From contig DDFD01000053.1 in the NCBI GenBank assembly GCA_002337005.1, positions 1-64,000 of the forward strand: a stretch of DNA of 64,000 nucleotides, written 5' to 3'. The translations under genes were made by a program, and so were the position numbers. Positions within the stretch are counted from its first letter, which is position 1. Each line of letters opens with the position of its first letter. The notes beneath the pieces were generated by a model that was given only the letters and a program-made list of their open reading frames with translations, had not been told where the DNA came from and made no database searches. Of the stretch, positions 25,015-33,402 are shown piece after piece. The stretch is from Flavobacteriales bacterium UBA1937. GTDB taxonomy: Bacteria; Bacteroidota; Bacteroidia; Flavobacteriales; Weeksellaceae.

Positions 25015-25039
25015 AAGATTCTCAAAAAAAGAGAATCTT
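25015..25039 (-). terminator. Intrinsic terminator after tRNA-Ala
   Basis: AAGATTCTC-N7-GAGAATCTT is a perfect 9-bp stem with a T-run on the minus strand, starting 7 nt after the tRNA CCA end. Confidence 0.85.
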
Positions 25040-25046
25040 AAGAAAT

Positions 25047-25123
25047 TGGTGGAGAATACGGGGATCGAACCCGTCACCTTTAGACTGCCAGTCTAACGCT
25101 CTAGCCAGATGAGCTAATTCCCC
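25047..25123 (-). tRNA. tRNA-Ala (anticodon GGC)
   Basis: Read on the minus strand, a 77-nt cloverleaf begins GGGGAATTAGCTCATC and ends ATTCTCCACCA with encoded CCA. The acceptor stem GGGGAAT/ATTCTCC contains the G3-U70 pair that marks alanine tRNAs. The anticodon arm is TTAGA-CTGGCAG-TCTAA, giving GGC. The T arm has GGTTCGATCC. The DUF2007 gene ends 6 bp upstream and a terminator follows, so the two may share a transcript. Confidence 0.95.
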
Positions 25124-25129
25124 AAAACA

Positions 25130-25363
25130 TCAATTATTTTTCGATTGTAAATAAGCATCTATAATTTCAAATGCCTTTTGCTCATCGTGAATATTTACTT
25201 CTAATTTTAATGCGGTAGCAGTAGGCGTAGAAAGTATAGAATTAAGATATTTATTGCTTATAGAACAAGCAATACCAGCATCTTCTAACTTTTTTTTAAT
25301 GATTTGAATTTGTACCATTTCATCTGCCTCAAAAACAGAAACTCTAGGTGATTGTGCTCCCAT
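25130..25363 (-). CDS. DUF2007 small protein
   Basis: 77 residues with a ferredoxin-like alpha/beta pattern: VSVFEADEMVQIQIIKKKLE, then GIACSISNKYL, LKLEVNIHDEQKAFEIIDAY. This matches the DUF2007 group, called putative signal-transducing proteins, which may bind small ligands; no reaction is known. It lies 6 bp upstream of tRNA-Ala and 50 bp after the amidohydrolase gene. Confidence 0.75.
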   Translation of the reverse strand: MGAQSPRVSVFEADEMVQIQIIKKKLEDAGIACSISNKYLNSILSTPTATALKLEVNIHDEQKAFEIIDAYLQSKNN

Positions 25364-25413
25364 ATTTCGAAATTATGGGATAAAATTAATAAAAATTATC
25401 TTAATTTCAGCAA

Positions 25414-26682
25414 TTATTGAGATGAATATTTTGTTTTGTACCTATTATAAAGTTCTTTTTGTTGATTATGAAGATTAATCTTTCTACCATCTATATAAGC
25501 TTCTGTGATTTGATTGGTCAATTGGTCTAGCGCATCTCCTTCTGAGATAAATAAGGTAGCACTTTTACCAACTTCTAAACTCCCAAATCTATTTTCTATG
25601 CCTAAAATTTTAGCCAAATTATAAGAAATACTTTGCAATGCTTTTTCTTTTTCTACACCATAAGCTGCGGTAGTTCCTGCTAAAAAAGGTAAATTTCTAG
25701 AATCTTGATACTCGTGATCACCACTATAATCTAAACCATATAGAATTCCTTTATCAGCAACCATTTTCGCAAATTGATAAGGTAATCTTGGTGACATAGA
25801 ATTACCCAAAGGTAAAGAGTGAACCCTGGTAATAATTAAAGGGAAACTGCTTTTTTTAATTTCGTCTAAGACAGGCACTAACGCTGCATCTCCTATTAAA
25901 ACTATGTTTTTGAGTTCTAAATCTTGTGCAAATTTTATTACTTCTAAAGCTTCATTAGCGCTAGAAACTTCTACAAAAAGTTTAGTTTTGTCAAAAACAG
26001 GTTTTATAGCTTCTAGTTTATAATCTTTAACTGTTGATTTCTGATAAGCTTTGGCTCTGGTAAATAAATTTTTAATTTCATCTAATTTTTTGGCTCTCAT
26101 TTCTTTTCTTTCCGCGTCCCTTTTTTCATCAAAAAAACGAGTAGAAATGGTAGGCCAAGACATATGTAAAACATTATCTTTTTCCTCTACAGCGTCTTCC
26201 CAGTTCCAGCCATCTAAGTTCATTATAGAAGAAGTACAAGAAATTGTTCCGCTTTTAAGAACCGGTTGCGTAAGCAAAACGCCATTGGTTCTAACCGTAG
26301 GAATTACGTGGCTGTCTGTATTAAAAGATATTAAAGAACGTACTTCAGGGGTAATATCATTGGCCTCTTGTGTATCATCTGTAGCTCTGGTTGCTTCAAT
26401 TTCTACCAAACCAAGCGTATTATTTACCAAAATAAATCCCGGATAAACGTGTTTATTCTGAGCATTGACAACCTCAGCATTAGAAGGAATAGCTCCATTG
26501 ATCTGAGTGATTTTTCCGTTTTCAAAAACGATACTTGCATTTTGTAAAACATTACCTGTACCTGTATGAATGGTAGCATTGGTAATGGCGACAGGATTTT
26601 TCTGAGCTGGTGCTGGTGCAGGTCTTTGCGCCAATCCAAAAACTGAAATTCCTAAAAATATAATGGTTTTAAACTTTTTCAT
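25414..26682 (-). CDS. Amidohydrolase-family protein lacking the HxH metal motif
   Basis: 422 residues with a signal peptide (MKKFKTIIFLGISVFGLAQ) and a Pro/Ala linker. The N-terminal beta-sandwich and C-terminal LGIENRFGSLEVGKSATLFI are typical of imidazolonepropionase-like amidohydrolases. Where such enzymes have PGFID-x-HxH this protein has YPGFILVNNTLG, so two metal-binding histidines are missing; few of the other ligands are evident. It may be a pseudoenzyme or partner of the larger amidohydrolase encoded just upstream on the same strand (11-bp gap). Periplasmic. Function unknown. Confidence 0.78.
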   Translation of the reverse strand: MKKFKTIIFLGISVFGLAQRPAPAPAQKNPVAITNATIHTGTGNVLQNASIVFENGKITQINGAIPSNAEVVNAQNKHVYPGFILVNNTLGLVEIEATRATDDTQEANDITPEVRSLISFNTDSHVIPTVRTNGVLLTQPVLKSGTISCTSSIMNLDGWNWEDAVEEKDNVLHMSWPTISTRFFDEKRDAERKEMRAKKLDEIKNLFTRAKAYQKSTVKDYKLEAIKPVFDKTKLFVEVSSANEALEVIKFAQDLELKNIVLIGDAALVPVLDEIKKSSFPLIITRVHSLPLGNSMSPRLPYQFAKMVADKGILYGLDYSGDHEYQDSRNLPFLAGTTAAYGVEKEKALQSISYNLAKILGIENRFGSLEVGKSATLFISEGDALDQLTNQITEAYIDGRKINLHNQQKELYNRYKTKYSSQ

Positions 26683-26693
26683 TTTCTAAAAAA

Positions 26694-29666
26694 TTAATGG
26701 GTATGATTTTCAGATTCTTCTAAAGTATCGCAATGATACTGTTTTGGCTCTTCTTTTTTCATAGGTTGAGTATTCCCTTTTTTGGTATCGTCTGAGAAAA
26801 GCATTTTTTGTACAATTCTGTTTTTTTCTGCTTTTATCTTCTCGTCTTTTAGAATTTGCTCTTTCGCATCAAAAAGCAATTTACCATCTACAAAAGTTTT
26901 ATTTACCGTAGCATATATACTTAGAGGATTATCTGTCCAAAGTACCAAATCTGCATCTTTCCCCACTTCTATACTCCCTATTCTATTATCAATTTTCAAC
27001 ATTTTAGCAGGATTTAATGTGACCGTTTTCCAAGCATCTTCTTGAGAAACATTGCCATATTTTACCAATTTACCAGCTTCTTGGTTTAGTCTTCTTGCCA
27101 TTTCTGCATCATCAGAATTAATGGCGGTATTTACACCAGCTTGTAAAAGTAATGCAGCATTATAAGGAATGGCTTCTCTCACCTCTTCTTTGTATGCCCA
27201 CCAATCTGCAAATGTAGAAGCATTAGCACCGTGTTTTTTCATAATATCTGCCACTTTATATCCCTCTAAAATATGGGTGAAAGTATTCACTCTGAAACCA
27301 AATTTCTCCGCAATTTTCATAAACATATTGATCTCACTTTGAACATAAGAATGACACGTAATAAAACGTTGAGATTTCAAGATTTCTAAATGAGTTTCTA
27401 AACGAAGGTCTTTTCTATAATTTTTATTGCTGGCTTTTTCTTTTTCGTATTCTAAAGCTCTGGTAAACCAAAAATCATAAGCTTGTTCTACTCCACCTCT
27501 AGACTGAGGAAAACGATTAGGATTATCTCCCCAATTGCTCTGTTTTACGTTTTCACCAAGCGCAAATTTTATAAATTTCGGAGCATTAGGGAATTTCATT
27601 CCGTCAGCATTTTCTCCCCAAGCAAATTTCACGATAGAAGATTGACCACCAATTGGATTAGCAGAACCGTGCAATTGCTGAGCAGAAGTTACACCACCAG
27701 AAAGTTGACGATAGAAATTGACATCATCAGGATTTAAAACATCTTCCATTCTTACTTCGGCAGACGAATTGCTTCCTGCTTCGTTTACACCTCTTGTTAA
27801 ACCAATATGTGTGTGTTCGTCTAGAATTCCGTTGGTTAAATGGAGATTGGTTCCGTCAATTTCCTCGGCACTTCCTTTAGCTAAATTAGTACCTACTTCT
27901 ACAATTTTTCCTTTAGAAATTTTTACATCATAGTTTTTTACAATTCCTTTGCTGGTATTTGTCCAAACGGTCGCATTTTTAATGAGATAATCTTTTTGTA
28001 TAGGCAAAGTTTCGTTACCAAAAGCGGCAAAAGGATACCAAATTTTTCCTATTTCTGAAGGTTTTTTATCCTCTTCTTTTTTATCCTCTTTTGCTAATTC
28101 TTTCACAAAAGAAATAGTGTAAGGTACTTCTTTGCCTTCTTTATTTAGAGCAAAACCTTGTTTATTTTTAAAGTCTGAAATTTGACTAAGAATTCTGTAA
28201 TTCTGAACGCTATCTTTTGGTAAAACCAATTCCAAAGCCATTTTATAATCCGTGAAATTCAGTTTTGCTTTTCCGTCTTTTTTATCTTTAGAAACTGAGG
28301 CTTCAGGTTTATTGATTTTTCCTTTAATTTTTAAATCATAAGTTTGATTATTGATATTCAAAGAATATTCGCCTCTTACATCTACCTCAGGAATTTTATT
28401 CACTACAAAACTTTTTCCGTTCACCCAGTTTTCATAAAGCATTGCATCTTTATTGAAAAGGTCTTCAGAAAAAATCACAAAATTGGCAATAGAACCTTTT
28501 CTAAGATTTCCTAAAGTATTTTCTACCTTAAAATTTTTAGCAGGTCTATCGGTAAGTGCTGCAAGAATTTCTTCTTTAGACAAACCATTTTTATACAATT
28601 CTCTTAATTTCGAAAAGAAGGTAGATTTGTCTTTTAATTTATTCATTGTAAAAGAAAACGGTACACCTTCTTTAGAAAGATAAACCGCATTGTAAGGTGC
28701 CATTTCCCAATGCTTAAGCACTGCAACATCTGCTGCATCTACATCTAGCGCGTCATTTATTTGATATGCTTTCGGATATTCTAAAGGCAAAATTAGATTT
28801 CCGTTGGTTGCTTTTATTTCTTTTGCTCTTTGATATTCATTACCAGAACCTAAAAAAGTGAACTGAAAACCAGCTTCGTCGCCTATTTTATCAGCTCTCA
28901 AAACATCCCATTTTTCAGAAGTTTCTATAATGGTTGGCAATTTTTTATATTTATTAAAAGCTTCTAAATTCAGATTTTTTTGTTCTAAATTACCACCTTT
29001 TTCATACCAATCTGCATCTAAATAAGTTTGTCTTAGCAAAGCAATAGAACCAGTGAGAGAAGTTGGATAAGACTGTTTAGAACTCCCTTTATCAAAAGAA
29101 AGAAGAAAAGCTGCGTCTTCTTTCACAATTTTATCCGAAGGTTTACCTTGTCCTAAAGTCACCAAAACCGCAGAACCACGCACAATTCCGTCTTGGTTGA
29201 AGGCTAAAGCAGCACCAAAACCTTGAGACAAATATTCTTCGTAGTTTTTAGATTGATTGGTAAAGGTATCCGCAGCTCTAGTATAAGATTTCACCGCATC
29301 ATTATAAGCCGCAAAAGAAGCGGTATTGGGCAGATAAATGCTTCCACTGTTATATTCTTTGTTTTCAGATTTTTCTACACCAATATTGGTATAAGAATCT
29401 ATGAACGAAGGATATACATACGCTCCTTTACCATCAATAATTACTGCATTTTTAGGGATAGAAACTTTTCCAGATTCTAAGATTTTACCATTTTGAACCA
29501 CTAAAACAGCATCATTAATCACTGTTTTATAATCTTGATAAAGAGTAATGTTTTTAATTACGTATAGGCTATGGTCTTTGGTGGTGGTATCATTTTGCCA
29601 ATACCCAACTTGAGCAAAAAAAATTCCCGAAAAAACCAATCCTAAAGAAATAAAGAATTTCTTCAT
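26694..29666 (-). CDS. Tandem amidohydrolase: degenerate N-half, intact C-half
   Basis: 990 residues with a signal peptide (ending IFFAQ). Residues about 35-440 form an amidohydrolase-like unit in which the HxH site reads YPSFIDSYTNIG; it ends with LGNLRKGSIANFVIF. After a linker (about 440-600), a second unit has the intact motif ILDEHTHIGL, then FITCHSYVQSE, FTHILEGY, INSDDAEM and RIGSIEVGKDADLVLW. The second unit should bind metal and hydrolyse a C-N bond, perhaps in a peptide or cyclic amide. The C-terminal tail is charged and ends in SENHTH. It pairs with the next gene, which is another degenerate unit. Substrate unknown. Confidence 0.82.
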   Translation of the reverse strand: MKKFFISLGLVFSGIFFAQVGYWQNDTTTKDHSLYVIKNITLYQDYKTVINDAVLVVQNGKILESGKVSIPKNAVIIDGKGAYVYPSFIDSYTNIGVEKSENKEYNSGSIYLPNTASFAAYNDAVKSYTRAADTFTNQSKNYEEYLSQGFGAALAFNQDGIVRGSAVLVTLGQGKPSDKIVKEDAAFLLSFDKGSSKQSYPTSLTGSIALLRQTYLDADWYEKGGNLEQKNLNLEAFNKYKKLPTIIETSEKWDVLRADKIGDEAGFQFTFLGSGNEYQRAKEIKATNGNLILPLEYPKAYQINDALDVDAADVAVLKHWEMAPYNAVYLSKEGVPFSFTMNKLKDKSTFFSKLRELYKNGLSKEEILAALTDRPAKNFKVENTLGNLRKGSIANFVIFSEDLFNKDAMLYENWVNGKSFVVNKIPEVDVRGEYSLNINNQTYDLKIKGKINKPEASVSKDKKDGKAKLNFTDYKMALELVLPKDSVQNYRILSQISDFKNKQGFALNKEGKEVPYTISFVKELAKEDKKEEDKKPSEIGKIWYPFAAFGNETLPIQKDYLIKNATVWTNTSKGIVKNYDVKISKGKIVEVGTNLAKGSAEEIDGTNLHLTNGILDEHTHIGLTRGVNEAGSNSSAEVRMEDVLNPDDVNFYRQLSGGVTSAQQLHGSANPIGGQSSIVKFAWGENADGMKFPNAPKFIKFALGENVKQSNWGDNPNRFPQSRGGVEQAYDFWFTRALEYEKEKASNKNYRKDLRLETHLEILKSQRFITCHSYVQSEINMFMKIAEKFGFRVNTFTHILEGYKVADIMKKHGANASTFADWWAYKEEVREAIPYNAALLLQAGVNTAINSDDAEMARRLNQEAGKLVKYGNVSQEDAWKTVTLNPAKMLKIDNRIGSIEVGKDADLVLWTDNPLSIYATVNKTFVDGKLLFDAKEQILKDEKIKAEKNRIVQKMLFSDDTKKGNTQPMKKEEPKQYHCDTLEESENHTH

Positions 29667-29751
29667 ATACTTTTCATTTATTTTTTATAATTAAGGCTAA
29701 AATAATAATTTTATTCTAATAACCTTATATTTTTGAGGGTAATTCAAAAAA

Positions 29752-29785
29752 GAAAGCCGAATTTTATCAATAAAATCCGACTTTC
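29752..29785 (-). terminator. Intrinsic terminator after lat
   Basis: On the minus strand GAAAGTCGGATTTTA-TTGA-TAAAATTCGGCTTTC forms a 15-bp stem with two G-U pairs, then TTTTTT. Confidence 0.85.
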
Positions 29786-29804
29786 GTAAAAATAATCCTA
29801 ATAA

Positions 29805-31139
29805 TTATATCTGTACAATTTTTTCTATTTTTTCTAAAGCATATTGTAAATCTTCTTGTGTAACGTTTAGATGAGGGCGGAATCTCAATGAGCGGTCACC
29901 ACAAATTAGAATAATCACATTTTCTTCATACAATTTTTCTTGAAACTCTTTTCTAATCTCGCCAGTTGGTAAGTCAAATGCACACATTAATCCTTTTCCT
30001 CTTGTATTTGAAATTAACTGAGGATATTTTTCTTGAAGTTTTTGTAAACCACTTAATAGAAATTCGCCTTGTTTTTGCACATTTTCGAGTAAATTTTCTT
30101 TTTCAATGATTTCTAAAACCAATTGAAACCTCAGCATATCAATAAAATTTCCACCGAAAGTAGAATTAATTCTAGAACTTTCCGCAAAAACATGATGTTC
30201 TACTTGATCTAATTTTTCTTTATTCGCCAAAATTCCACAAACTTGTGTTTTCTTGCCAAAAGAAATCACATCTGGTACTACGCTGAAATTCTGAAAAGCC
30301 CACATTTTACCTGTAATTCCGATACCAGTTTGAACTTCATCAAAAATCAGAAGAATATCATTTTCATCACAGATTTTTCTTAATTCTATAAAAAATTCAT
30401 CACGGAAATGATTATCACCACCTTCCGCTTGAATCACCTCAATAATGATGCACGAAACTTTATCAGGATTCATTAAAATGGCTTGTTCTATCTCTACTAA
30501 AGCCAATTGTTCGTTTTTGATGGTTTCTTGTAAATTTTCTTCCGTAATAGGGAAATGTAATTTCGGATTGATGATTCTAGGCCAATCAAAAAGTGGAAAA
30601 TATTGATATTTTCTTGGGTCTGAAGTATTGGTTAAGCTCAAGGTATAACCACTTCTTCCATGGAAAGCTTGTTTGAAATGAATCGCCATAGAACCTTCAG
30701 TTTTACTTCCTTTTTGCCAATTTTTTCTAGTTTTCCAATCGAAGGCCGTTTTCAAGGCATTTTCTACTGCAAGAGCACCTCCTTCTACAAAAAAACAATA
30801 CGGCAATTCTTTAGGAATCGCAACTCTACCAAAAGTTTCTACAAAATCTGCAAATTCTTGCAAATACACATCTGACATAGTAGGTTTATAAACTGCCATT
30901 TTTCCTAACCAAGCAGATTTTTCTAGAATATAAGGATGATTATAACCAACCGAAGCCGAACCAAACATAGAAAACATATCCAGAAATTTATTGCCCGATA
31001 ATCGATCTACAATCCAAGAACCTTGTGATTTTTCGTAATCCATCACGAAATCAAAACCATCTGCTAAAAGATGTTTCCCTAGAGTTTCTTTTACTTTGTT
31101 GCCAGTAATTTCGTGGCTTAATTCTATTGTTTTGTTCAT
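29805..31139 (-). CDS. lat: L-lysine 6-transaminase
   Basis: 444 residues from the ATG at 31137-31139 (MNKTIELSHEITGNKVKETL). Twelve upstream codons are open but fall in a repeat. Class-III aminotransferase features are clear: DMFSMFGSASVGYNHPY, FVEGGALAVENALKTAFDWK, HGRSGYTLSLTNT, IIEVIQAEGGDNHF, LIFDEVQTGIGITGK and the PLP lysine in VISFGKKTQVCG. The LAT subfamily moves the epsilon-amino group of lysine to 2-oxoglutarate and yields 2-aminoadipate semialdehyde. The dehydrogenase for that product is encoded nearby (31604-33157), with an S23-type gene between them. Confidence 0.92.
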   Translation of the reverse strand: MNKTIELSHEITGNKVKETLGKHLLADGFDFVMDYEKSQGSWIVDRLSGNKFLDMFSMFGSASVGYNHPYILEKSAWLGKMAVYKPTMSDVYLQEFADFVETFGRVAIPKELPYCFFVEGGALAVENALKTAFDWKTRKNWQKGSKTEGSMAIHFKQAFHGRSGYTLSLTNTSDPRKYQYFPLFDWPRIINPKLHFPITEENLQETIKNEQLALVEIEQAILMNPDKVSCIIIEVIQAEGGDNHFRDEFFIELRKICDENDILLIFDEVQTGIGITGKMWAFQNFSVVPDVISFGKKTQVCGILANKEKLDQVEHHVFAESSRINSTFGGNFIDMLRFQLVLEIIEKENLLENVQKQGEFLLSGLQKLQEKYPQLISNTRGKGLMCAFDLPTGEIRKEFQEKLYEENVIILICGDRSLRFRPHLNVTQEDLQYALEKIEKIVQI

Positions 31140-31152
31140 ATTTTTAAGATTT

Positions 31153-31185
31153 AAGAGCCAAGAACCAAGAGTCAAGATTCTAGAT
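31153..31185. repeat. Left copy of an inverted AGAGCCAAGA-type repeat
   Basis: The stretch starting AAGAGCCAAGAACCAAGAGT matches the reverse complement of 31564-31601 at 22 of 25 positions. The two copies face each other across the S23-type gene. Similar low-complexity repeats are common between genes in this group. Confidence 0.7.
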
Positions 31186-31195
31186 TTCTGACTAT

Positions 31196-31546
31196 TTATT
31201 TAAGATTATTTTTGAAACTGTAAATCATTTTTTGAATTTCAACTAAATCATTTATTAATTCATCTACTTTTTCATAATTTAACATATTCAATTCTTTCAT
31301 AAGTATTAATTGTGTTTGTAATTCAAAAGCAGAGCCTAGAGAAATTGCAAGAAAATGAGAAAATTCTTTGTTACTATTTCTTCCAGAGCCTTCTGCAATA
31401 TTAGACGGAATAGAAACAGAAGCCCTTTTAATTTGAGAAATCAGACCATATTTTTCATCTGAAGAAATTTCTGTAGTAGCTAGATAAACCTTTTTAGCTA
31501 ATTCAATAGATTTTTTCCAAAAAATTAATTTTTCAAAATTATGCAT
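31196..31546 (-). CDS. Four-helix-bundle protein (23S rRNA intervening-sequence protein type)
   Basis: 116 residues, all helical. It begins MHNFEKLIFWKKSIELAKKV and has the family core QIKRASVSIPSNIAEGSGR followed by EFSHFLAISLGSAFELQTQL. The family (TIGR02436/S23) was first found inside 23S rRNA intervening sequences, but it is also common as free-standing genes; its role is unknown. Here it interrupts the lat-amaB lysine genes and is flanked by inverted repeats, which suggests it came in as a unit. Confidence 0.88.
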   Translation of the reverse strand: MHNFEKLIFWKKSIELAKKVYLATTEISSDEKYGLISQIKRASVSIPSNIAEGSGRNSNKEFSHFLAISLGSAFELQTQLILMKELNMLNYEKVDELINDLVEIQKMIYSFKNNLK

Positions 31547-31563
31547 ATCCCTTTCTGTTTTTA

Positions 31564-31601
31564 TCTTGGCTCTTGATTCTCGGCTCTTGATTCTTTGCTC
31601 C
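31564..31601. repeat. Right copy of an inverted AGAGCCAAGA-type repeat
   Basis: TCTTGGCTCTTGATTCTCGG and the following TCTTGATTC are two internal copies of a ~17-bp unit. In reverse complement they match the repeat at 31153-31185. Confidence 0.7.
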
Positions 31602-31603
31602 TT

Positions 31604-33157
31604 TTACAAATCAAACTTAATTCCTTGTGCTAAAGGTAAATTTGTGGTGTAATTAATCGTGTTGGTTTGTCTTCGCATATAGACTTTCCAAGCGTCACTT
31701 CCAGATTCTCTTCCGCCGCCAGTTTCTTTTTCTCCACCGAAAGCACCACCAATTTCAGCACCAGAAGTTCCGATGTTTACATTGGCAATTCCGCAATCTG
31801 AACCAGCGTGAGAAAGGAATTTTTCGGCTTCTCTTAAATTATTGGTCATAATTGCAGAAGATAAACCTTGCACTACTCCATTCTGAATTTCGATGGCATT
31901 TTCTACGTCTCCAGAATATTTTAATAAATATAAAATCGGTGCAAATGTTTCGTGTTGTACTATTTCAAAATGATTTTCTGCTTCTGCAATGGCTGGTTTT
32001 ACGTAACAACCACTTTCGTAGCCTTTTCCTTTTAGAACGCCACCTTTTACTAGAAGTTTTCCGCCTTCTGCTTCTACTTTTTCTAGAGCATTTTCGTACA
32101 TTTTTACAGCACCTTTGTCGATAAGAGGACCAACGTGATTACTCTCGTCAAGAGGATTTCCTATTTTTAATTGTCCGTAAGCTGCAACCAGAGAGTCTTT
32201 CACTTTATCATACATACTTTCGTGGATAATTAATCTTCTGGTAGAAGTACAACGTTGACCAGCAGTTCCTACCGCTCCGAAAACCGCACCAATAACCGTC
32301 ATTTTAATATCTGCATCAGGAGTTACGATAATCGCATTGTTACCGCCTAATTCAAGCAAAGATTTCCCTAATCTTGCCGCTACATTTTGGGCAACAATTT
32401 TCCCCATTCTGGTAGAACCCGTAGCAGAAATAAGAGGAATTCTGGTATCTTTTGCCATTAAATCGCCAATTTCGGCATCTCCAATTACTAAATTTGATAT
32501 TCCTTGAGGTAAATTATTTTCTTTAAGAACTTCTATAATAATATTTTGACAAGCAATTCCGCACAATGGCGCTTTTTCTGAAGGTTTCCACACGCAAACA
32601 TCTCCACAAATCCAAGCTAAAGCAGTGTTCCAACTCCAAACTGCTACTGGAAAATTGAAGGCTGAAATAATACCTACAATTCCTAAAGGGTGATATTGTT
32701 CGTACATTCTATGTCCGAATCTTTCGGAATGCATCGTAAAACCGTGCAACTGACGAGACAAACCCACCGCAAAATCACAGATATCAATCATTTCCTGAAC
32801 TTCGCCCAAACCTTCTTGTAAAGATTTTCCCATTTCATAGGAAACCAATTTTCCTAAATCTTCTTTATGTTTTCTTAATTTATCCCCAAATTGTCTTACG
32901 ATTTCTCCACGTTTTGGAGCAGGCATTAATCTAAATTCTTTGAAGGCTTTTTCGGCTTCGGAAATTACTTTTTCATAATCTTTTTTAGATGAAGAAGTTA
33001 CTTTAGCGATTAATTTACCATCAACTGGTGAATAACTTTCGATTACATTACCAGAAGCGAACCATTTTCCGCCATTAGAAGTGCCTTTGTTTTCGGATTT
33101 TATTCCTAAATTTTTTAAAGTTTTTTCAATCCCGAAATCTTTATTTTTTTTTGCCAT
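31604..33157 (-). CDS. amaB: 2-aminoadipate semialdehyde / piperideine-6-carboxylate dehydrogenase (ALDH7 type)
   Basis: 517 residues, the length of ALDH7 enzymes. It has the NAD-binding segments IISAFNFPVAVWSWN and KPSEKAPLCG, the glutamate motif ISATGSTRMGK/LLELGGNNAI, and the catalytic cysteine in GTAGQRCTSTRRL. It also has HVGPLIDKGAV and EIVQHETFAPILYL. With the nearby lat gene the logical reaction is oxidation of lysine-derived 2-aminoadipate semialdehyde to 2-aminoadipate. It is transcribed first of the three genes (amaB, S23 gene, lat). Confidence 0.9.
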   Translation of the reverse strand: MAKKNKDFGIEKTLKNLGIKSENKGTSNGGKWFASGNVIESYSPVDGKLIAKVTSSSKKDYEKVISEAEKAFKEFRLMPAPKRGEIVRQFGDKLRKHKEDLGKLVSYEMGKSLQEGLGEVQEMIDICDFAVGLSRQLHGFTMHSERFGHRMYEQYHPLGIVGIISAFNFPVAVWSWNTALAWICGDVCVWKPSEKAPLCGIACQNIIIEVLKENNLPQGISNLVIGDAEIGDLMAKDTRIPLISATGSTRMGKIVAQNVAARLGKSLLELGGNNAIIVTPDADIKMTVIGAVFGAVGTAGQRCTSTRRLIIHESMYDKVKDSLVAAYGQLKIGNPLDESNHVGPLIDKGAVKMYENALEKVEAEGGKLLVKGGVLKGKGYESGCYVKPAIAEAENHFEIVQHETFAPILYLLKYSGDVENAIEIQNGVVQGLSSAIMTNNLREAEKFLSHAGSDCGIANVNIGTSGAEIGGAFGGEKETGGGRESGSDAWKVYMRRQTNTINYTTNLPLAQGIKFDL

Positions 33158-33365
33158 TTTTTTGAATTTGTTCTTTCGTAAATATAAATATTATTAGCTG
33201 AATCCTATGAAAAAATGCAAAAATTACTTTAAATAAAATTCTTTTTACTGATTTAGTTTAAAATTTTAATTAGAATTATTTGAAAAAGACAAAAACTAAA
33301 AATAAAATATCTACAATAAACATTAAACTCTCTTAACATATCAATGATTTTCGGGATTAAAATAA

Positions 33366-33373
33366 TACATTTG
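33366..33373 (+). promoter_or_regulatory. Candidate -7 element for serB
   Basis: TACATTTG matches TAnnTTTG and lies 29 bp before the serB ATG, in the 245-bp divergent region between amaB and serB. No strong -33 element is seen. Confidence 0.45.
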
Positions 33374-33402
33374 CATAAAAATTACTTCCGAATAATTCTG
33401 AA

